Shown: one piece after another, positions 58,115 to 64,000 of the stretch
Position numbering within the stretch: position 1 is the stretch's first letter
Layout of the letters: each line of letters starts with the position of its first letter
The notes under the pieces: generated by a model
What the model was told of the DNA's origin: nothing
Database searches by the model: none
Seen by the model: only the letters and a program-made list of their open reading frames with translations
Made by a program: the position numbers and the translations under genes
NCBI GenBank assembly: GCA_037349315.1
Contig: JBAIAC010000007.1
Span: 8,742,001-8,806,000, forward strand
From: Chelydra serpentina
Taxonomy: Eukaryota > Chordata > Testudines > Chelydridae
Direction of reading: 5' to 3'
Length of the DNA stretch: 64,000 nt

Positions 58115-58514
58115 TAGAGCTGGATGAAATTTTTAAAACAAAACTTTTTTTGGTGAAAAATGCAGATTTGGCGACACCAAAACATTTCACAAATTCATAC
58201 TGGTTTTGCCAAATTGTTTCAGTCAAAAAGATCAAAAAAATTTGTTTCAACATTTTCAAAGAGTTTTGAGTTTTTGGTTCAAATCGTGACTTTCCCTTTC
58301 ACAACTTCTTATAATTATACTAATAAATAAATAAAGTTTTAAATGGTTGAAGTTGAAACTAAACATTTTGATTTTGTTGAAACAAAATGTTTATTTCAAC
58401 CCACTTTTTTTTTTTTAATTTCCATTATCCGACAAATTTTTGGATTTGACCTGAAACATTTTTTTTTTAATTATTTTTCAGAATTGCCAACAAACCGAAA
58501 TTCACCCAGCTCTA
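58115..58514. mobile_element. AT-rich MITE, 'TAGAGCTGG' type, best-preserved copy
   Basis: It begins TAGAGCTGGATGAAATTTTT and ends 'gaaattcacccagctcta', giving inverted ends TAGAGCTGGRTGAA. Both limits are TA, as for Tc1/mariner-like MITEs. The interior is A/T-rich with 'ttgtttcaacattttcaaag'-type words. There is no transposase. Confidence 0.7.
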
Positions 58515-58749
58515 CTTCCAAGTGACCTAGATGCCTTTTGAAAATTTTACCCAGTATCCCTTTAGCTCTAGAAAGCTTTAGAAAGTCAAGAATACTGACG
58601 TTTAGAGGGTAGGCATGCAACTCTAACCCTGCCACCTAGCAAAGCAGGACAGGTTTACAAACGAATCTTCAGAGAGCTTTGTGGAAGTGGGGAGCAGTTA
58701 TCACACCCACTCACATCCACAAAAGGGTGTGTTCTGCCAAAAAGGGGGT
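58515..58749. other. Unassigned DNA
   Basis: A short interval between two MITEs; no gene. Confidence 0.4.
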
Positions 58750-58918
58750 GTGGCTATACTCCAGAGGCAGATTTTCAAAGATACATAGGCTCCTGAAGAT
58801 ATAAATAGATGCCCAGTGGAATTTTGACAAGATTCCTCACTATGCTGGAGTGCCCCTTTGATATCTCACTAGGGGCCTATCTGCATTGTTTGGCACCTAG
58901 ATACCTTTAAAAATCTGC
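58750..58918. mobile_element. Palindromic MITE
   Basis: The left end 'cagattttcaaagatacata' and the right end 'ctagatacctttaaaaatct' are imperfect inverse complements. The interior carries 'gatgcccagtggaattttg'. Related pieces lie near 9.7 kb and 48.0 kb. Confidence 0.55.
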
Positions 58919-60929
58919 CTGCAGGTGACTAGCACACAGGATGCTGTCTGCAGCATATGGTAACTGAGGACATGTGTTGCCTCCCTTACCAAGAAGAAGA
59001 GAACACCCCAGTGTGCGACATGGCTGCCTAAGGGCTCTGGTGTGCAGCACATGGATGAAACCCCCTCTGGACCACCCCAAAGCAGCTCCTCCTGTTACAG
59101 GCAGGACTTCACTCAAGATGGCCAATGCATATCATGCTTAACGCAGGTAAGGTTTGTCAGCAGCACAACAAGGCAATCAAACCAAATGCCAGTACATGAC
59201 TGATTTAAACTGCTCAGTCATCAGTACATTTTTACATTGCTGTCACCAATTCAATTCATGGCCTGGTTGGAAAAGATCAAAACTGGAGTGTTTTATAGAG
59301 ACGGATGCTGGCAGAAACTGTGCCATTGCCTCTCATGAGAAGGCATCTCTCACCCCAGTAATCCAAGCAGTGGGGTCGATTCCTTACAAGCTTCCTCACT
59401 ACCCTTCCTTGTTCTTATAGCAGTGTCCAGCAATGTCTTCTTTCCCTTTCATCCTACTACACCCATTATCTCTGATTCAGGCCTAGTGGCAGTGAGTCAT
59501 GCGTCTCATGTGGCTCTAACTGCAGCCTACGCTACCTGGCACTGACCTTAAAGAACACTCAGAAGCTGCAGCTACAGTAGCACGCAGCATTCAGCCCTGT
59601 AAATGTGGCTAACCAACATGAATTCATGACTCTATGTTGCAAGGTAACCACATTCCTGGTCCAGAGAGAGAGCTTTGCCCTTGATCTCACCTAGACTCAT
59701 CTCTTGCTCACGCTGCTCTCTACCAGGTTTGCTATAGGAGCAATGCGTTAGGTGAATGAACCCACTTTTGCACTTGCAATGATCGGGGGCAGGTGAAGCT
59801 TGGAGGAGGGTCTGCACTTACAGAACTGACTTCACAGGGTAATCAGGCTGAGCCCAAATCTCACCAAGCAAGAACCTGCTTAAGCCAGCTAGAAAAGACA
59901 CTCAGAACAGCTCTCCTAGAAAACCCACTGGCACCTGATCCCGACAAGAAGTCAGCTTAAAAGGAGGTGGAAGGGGAACAAGGCGTGGAGAGGAACAAGG
60001 CGTGTCTTATTTTGTAAAGTACCTGTTACCACAGTGCTGGATGCATACAAATAGTGAAACCTGATTACAACACCCCCCCATCACCCACACTCCAGTCCTG
60101 TCATTACAAGACACGCCTCCCAGGAACACCCAAACAGAATGGTTACAATTCTGCTCCACCTTTATCAGAGGGCCATCGTCAGTTGTTTGGCCATTTTTAG
60201 AAAGCGCCGTGCCTTTGAAAAATTTCAGTAGGGCAGAGTTTAGTCCTTAATGGATCCTCTCCTGGGAGAATTTTGTGCTCGTGAGGGACTAGCCAGGCAT
60301 ACTGCAGGAAAGCTACTGGTGGTGAAAATCCCTCACACAGCTTTGCCGATGCACTTCAATCCTGACCTGCAACACTTCTAGTGCTCCAGTTCTGGGCCTC
60401 CCTGGGCAGGTGCCAATCAAGTGGAGCAGTGCCAAATGACACAGTAGTTTCAGGTTTTGCAATACAGTCACATGTCCACAAGCGAGAAAGGGCTCAATCC
60501 TGCCCCAGGGCACAGTATGGGGAGGAGGAACGAGTCGAAGTGAAAACCATGTAGACAGCTCCCTCCCCTAGATCAAGAAGCAGAGCAGGATCTCTGTGTT
60601 GTGTTCAAGAAACTGCTAGGAAAGGAGGCCAGCTATAATGCCAGCCTACATGCCACCACCTTCAAGGGACAAGGTTTGTGGACCAGCCCTCCAGCCACCT
60701 AGCCCATATGTCTCTGTCAACAGATGGCTGTCCATGTGCCTGCCACATTTTTGGGTGTTATGAACATGACACATTTTAACAGCAGCGGCTAGAGCTATCT
60801 GTCAGTTCACACTGCTCTTGTTTAAAGGAACTGCAAAGGGCCCTCCCCATACTCACCCACTGGCCCTTTGAGCTCAAAATTCCCTACCCCCTTACACAAA
60901 TCTTTCTGACTCGGGTCAGCAAGCACTCA
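58919..60929. other. Unassigned DNA
   Basis: About 2 kb without a recognised gene or confident repeat. Confidence 0.4.
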
Positions 60930-61190
60930 GGAACTGGATCCTAGCACAAGTCCTGCTGTGACTCAAGTCCAAGCCCTGTCCTTTTGCAGTGTGGACTCAG
61001 CTCAAGCCGCAGTCTCGAGGCACAGAGTCTGCGTAGTGCAGTATGGATGCAGTAGCACGGTTGTCAGACCCAGATCCAGCAACTGTAAACCCAGGTTTAA
61101 AATGTAGTTTGAAGCCTTGGAAACATGGAGTCCACAAGTGCAGGTCCCACAGACCCGCGTTCACAACGCAGTTTAGACATGCCCAAAGTG
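60930..61190. mobile_element. Possible non-autonomous DNA transposon
   Basis: The right part 'gcagtttagacatgcccaaa' is the inverted form of the GGGCATGTCTACACTGC-type end of a turtle DNA transposon family, and 'ttttgcagtgtggactcagc' near 60984 could be part of the other side. Ends and target duplication were not resolved. Confidence 0.3.
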
Positions 61191-63639
61191 GCCAGGGAGA
61201 GTTAGGCATGCGGCCTCTACTGGCTGTAGAAAGGTCAAAGCCTCCTGCTGCCCCAGGAGGAGGAGACCAGGGAGGGCAGGAAGGAATCATGTCCCTCCCA
61301 CACCTCCCATTGGTGATGGGAGAAGCAGAAGGAAGAAACTTCTGTACGTAGGACAAACCCTCATATGAGACAGTAGCGCCCTCAGAGTGCTCTATTTTAT
61401 TCATCGTTAGACACACAGTCCAGTGCATTCCTGCCCACATAAAACCTCCTCACACGCATGCCACTGCAAGCCTGCTCTTTGTCGCTGTGCAAAGTATGAT
61501 TTAATCTCCATGGCTGGTAATGATTTTTGCTGGGAGCTGCTCTATTACATATATTTTCATAGGGATTAAAACTAAATCCTACGGACCCTTGGGACTGCTT
61601 GCCTGGAAATCTGCCAGACAAGCTCCCGCTTCCAATTAAGGCATCAAACACTGCTCAACTGGTGTACAGGTTTTGCCATTGCTTAACACATTTGCTTGAT
61701 AACCCTGCCTGGGTCATGCGCACAGCACCCAAGTGACTGACTACAGTATGCCAAAAATGAACTAACGTCACTTGAACTATAAAAGAATACTCTGGAATGA
61801 ATTATTTGCTGGCTTTTAGCAACAACCACTTATCTTCGCACTGGAAGCGGACCACATCACGCTCCCAAAGAAGGGATCTGAACCTGAGAAAAAGCAAACC
61901 TGGTGTGTAGGAAGTAGAGCGGCAGCCTTCAGAAGGTCCTGTTTCAGCACAGTTCACTCACAGCTCATTAGGAAGGGCTCTTTTACAAGGAAAGGTGTAT
62001 CAGATGAGAACACCTGACCCACTTTCTGCAATAAATGTCTCTTCAGCTTGTAAAGCTAAAATAGGGGAATGTTACTGAAATGAAAGCCTCCCGCAAACAG
62101 TAACAAGGCTGAATCATAACTACAGTAAACGGTGATGTTTTCACTGTTTCCAATCTACAGATGCAAAGCATCGCACTGTATATGTTTAGTGCCAAAAGAA
62201 TTGTCATCATTTTGACCTTTGAAGGCGGATAGCAACTCACATGATAATACTCTAACTGCGCTTTGTGGAAATTGCAGCAGCAACTACTAGAAATAGGCAA
62301 AGCTTCTGGAGGAGGTTTACAACCACATAAATTATGATGAGCCATCACAAAACTAGCTTGAATTAGCAAACTTTGCCCTCTGTAATTTAAACCCAGTGAT
62401 TCTTTTAAGGATGAGTCAATGTAAAAAACAACAACAAAAGAACACAACAACAACAACAAAACCCCCTATTTTTTACTCTCAAAGGAAGCCTGGGCTATGT
62501 GTTACAATACCCACTCAGAGTTAGAATGGCCAAACAGAACTTCAAGGCTCTTCGGAGGGTTAAGGCCTGAATGAGAGATTCTTCTGGGGGTTTTATATTC
62601 AGAGATAGAGCAGACAGTTAAACACTCAACGTTTATTGTCTCGGGTGTTCTTCAAGAACACAGCTATGATCTTCCACTTATTGAAGGAACCCTGCAGCAC
62701 TGCAATCCCTGCAGAGAGGCAAACATTGAACTTTGGTGCTGCCCTGGTTGAGATGTTCGCATGTGTGTGAAATAGTGGGACGGACTGTGGGCTCCTGATT
62801 ACAGTGTGTCCACCAGGAGCAAGGCACGGCCTACTCCCACCAGGGCAATGCCAGGAGGCCCAGAAGTAGCATCCCAGTAGAGAGGAGTGGTTGGTAGATC
62901 TGAGAAGAAGGCAGGAAAGGAGGCAGGGCCACACAACAGCACAAGCATTCCAGACTCTGTGGGGAAATCCATGGGTCAGCCCCTCCATAGGCCCTCAGAC
63001 AGAATGGCTCCCTCAGAAGCCATTTATTTCCTCCCTGCCCACACCAGGCACTCTCTGAGAAGGGAATCTGAGATTTCATGCTGATAAAGGCAACAGTAAT
63101 ACCTAAGAGGTTCCCAAGGGATGGTGTCACAGACAGCCAAGCAGCCCATCACACACTCATCACACCCCTTAATCTGCAGGGGCTTCTGCAGGTTGACGGA
63201 CAGGAAGGATACCATGTCAGCTCTCCTCCCATTTCATCCACAGCTGCCAAGTTCCAGAGGAGGAGACGGCACAGAATGATTTTCTTGGTGCTGGAGGAAG
63301 ATACGGCTTTGGTTACTGCCAGTGCTCCCAACATACACTGGCTTGTTTTCTCTCCTTCTTTCGTTATCCGCGTCACTTCCACCCTCCAACCCACCTCCTT
63401 CCAGAGCCCGCCCCTAGAACCAGCTTCGCTGCTCGGGTGCTCTTTGCCCACTGCCCCTTTCCCGCCAAAGCCGAGCTGAGCACTACTCAGAGGAGCACTA
63501 GCATGTGCTAAGCAGAGATAGGAGCTGATCAATGCATGCGTGCCCAGATCTGGCCACATCGTTCAGCCAGAGCTGAAATGTGATTGAGAGGGGGGAGGGA
63601 AGTGGCAGTTTCCATAGGTCTCCCTCTATCCACCTTAGT
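61191..63639. other. Unassigned DNA
   Basis: About 2.4 kb without a recognised gene. Frames of 100-147 codons occur on both strands in this GC-moderate region, overlap each other and lack motifs. Confidence 0.4.
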
Positions 63640-63852
63640 TACTTTTATGGCCACCCAGCACTGTAGAATCTGAGCGCCTCCCAGGTGTTTTGCCTCATAG
63701 CACCCCTGTGAGGGAAAGAAGTGCTATTATCCCCATTTCATGGATGGGAAACTGAGGCAGAGAGCTGGCAGTCATATAGGAAGTCTGCGGCAGAGCCAGG
63801 AACTGAACCCTGGATCTCCCAAGTCTCAGGCTAGTGCCCTAACCAAGGACGA
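63640..63852 (-). mobile_element. MIR-like tRNA-derived SINE
   Basis: On the minus strand the head is near the right end: 'ccctggatctcccaagtctc' and 'aggctagtgccctaacca' are the complement of B-box- and A-box-like text. The body 'ttatccccatttcatggatg' and 'ggaaactgaggcagag' is the common MIR-type core. It is the same class as 50993-51226. Confidence 0.7.
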
Positions 63853-64000
63853 TACTTCCACTGCTGGCAGCAAGGGAGTGAAGCATTGTGCTGAATCTCA
63901 CTCCCTAATCCTCCTCCTCCCTGTTCATCCCAGTGCTCTTGTCTGTTTTCTGATGGCTCGTCTGCTTTCTGTATGCAACCCCAACTTCCTACATCTTCCT

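Noticed and set aside
61043..61440. Overlapping frames of 102 and 147 codons near 61.0-61.4 kb as a gene
   Set aside because: They lie on opposite strands over the same DNA, partly within a probable DNA transposon, with no motif or splice context that could be defended.

Overview
The window looks like non-coding nuclear DNA of a reptile, most likely a turtle. No host protein-coding exon, rRNA or cellular tRNA gene could be supported. The host assignment rests on the repeat types: CR1 LINEs with paired (catagaat) 3' termini and a two-ORF structure, a DIRS-type tyrosine-recombinase retrotransposon, RTE-like LINEs, Penelope-like fold-back termini, L2-like remnants, tRNA-headed SINEs and many small DNA transposons. 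Turtle genomes are rich in this combination. The species cannot be named from the sequence alone. All long open reading frames that I recognise belong to mobile elements.

Layout. 1-2.4 kb: hAT end, CR1 tail, unassigned DNA. 2.4-6.8 kb: one minus-strand DIRS element with inverted terminal repeats, an internal complementary region, a broken gag-like ORF with a Cys/His zinc-binding N-terminus and a broken tyrosine recombinase; a 5'-truncated CR1 has inserted in its gag part. 6.8-14 kb: mostly unassigned, with a Penelope-like terminus, a hAT MITE with a perfect 8-bp target duplication, a CR1 tail split by a hAT element, and a 0.9-kb CR1 fragment. 14.07-14.92 kb: an RTE-like RT fragment with an 11-bp target duplication and an open frame. 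15.45-19.7 kb: a near-full-length minus-strand CR1, with an intact ORF1 (zinc-finger-like plus SGNH esterase) and an ORF2 broken only by one TAG. 20-35 kb: AT-rich MITEs, Penelope fold-backs, L2-like RT tails, a perfect 63-bp inverted repeat and an RFX-type palindrome.

35.0-35.5 kb: a hAT-type element filled with a GC-rich palindromic array. 35.5-38.4 kb: the longest stretch poor in recognisable repeats. 40-45 kb: a composite MITE with tRNA-like modules, a hAT MITE with a perfect 8-bp target duplication, and an RTE-like LINE whose endonuclease part is inverted relative to its RT part between perfect 12-bp duplications (twin-priming structure). 45-64 kb: mostly unassigned DNA with CR1 tails, MITEs, SINEs, a hAT element carrying a 135-bp tandem array, and an unidentified CpG-rich insert near 54 kb.

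No cooperating gene system is visible. The biology here is a record of layered transposition. The most informative items are the DIRS structure, the twin-primed RTE, the 63-bp palindrome, the composite MITE with tRNA-like modules, and the unidentified insert at 53.9-54.4 kb. Family names come from recognised motifs, not from a database search; boundaries marked approximate are by eye.
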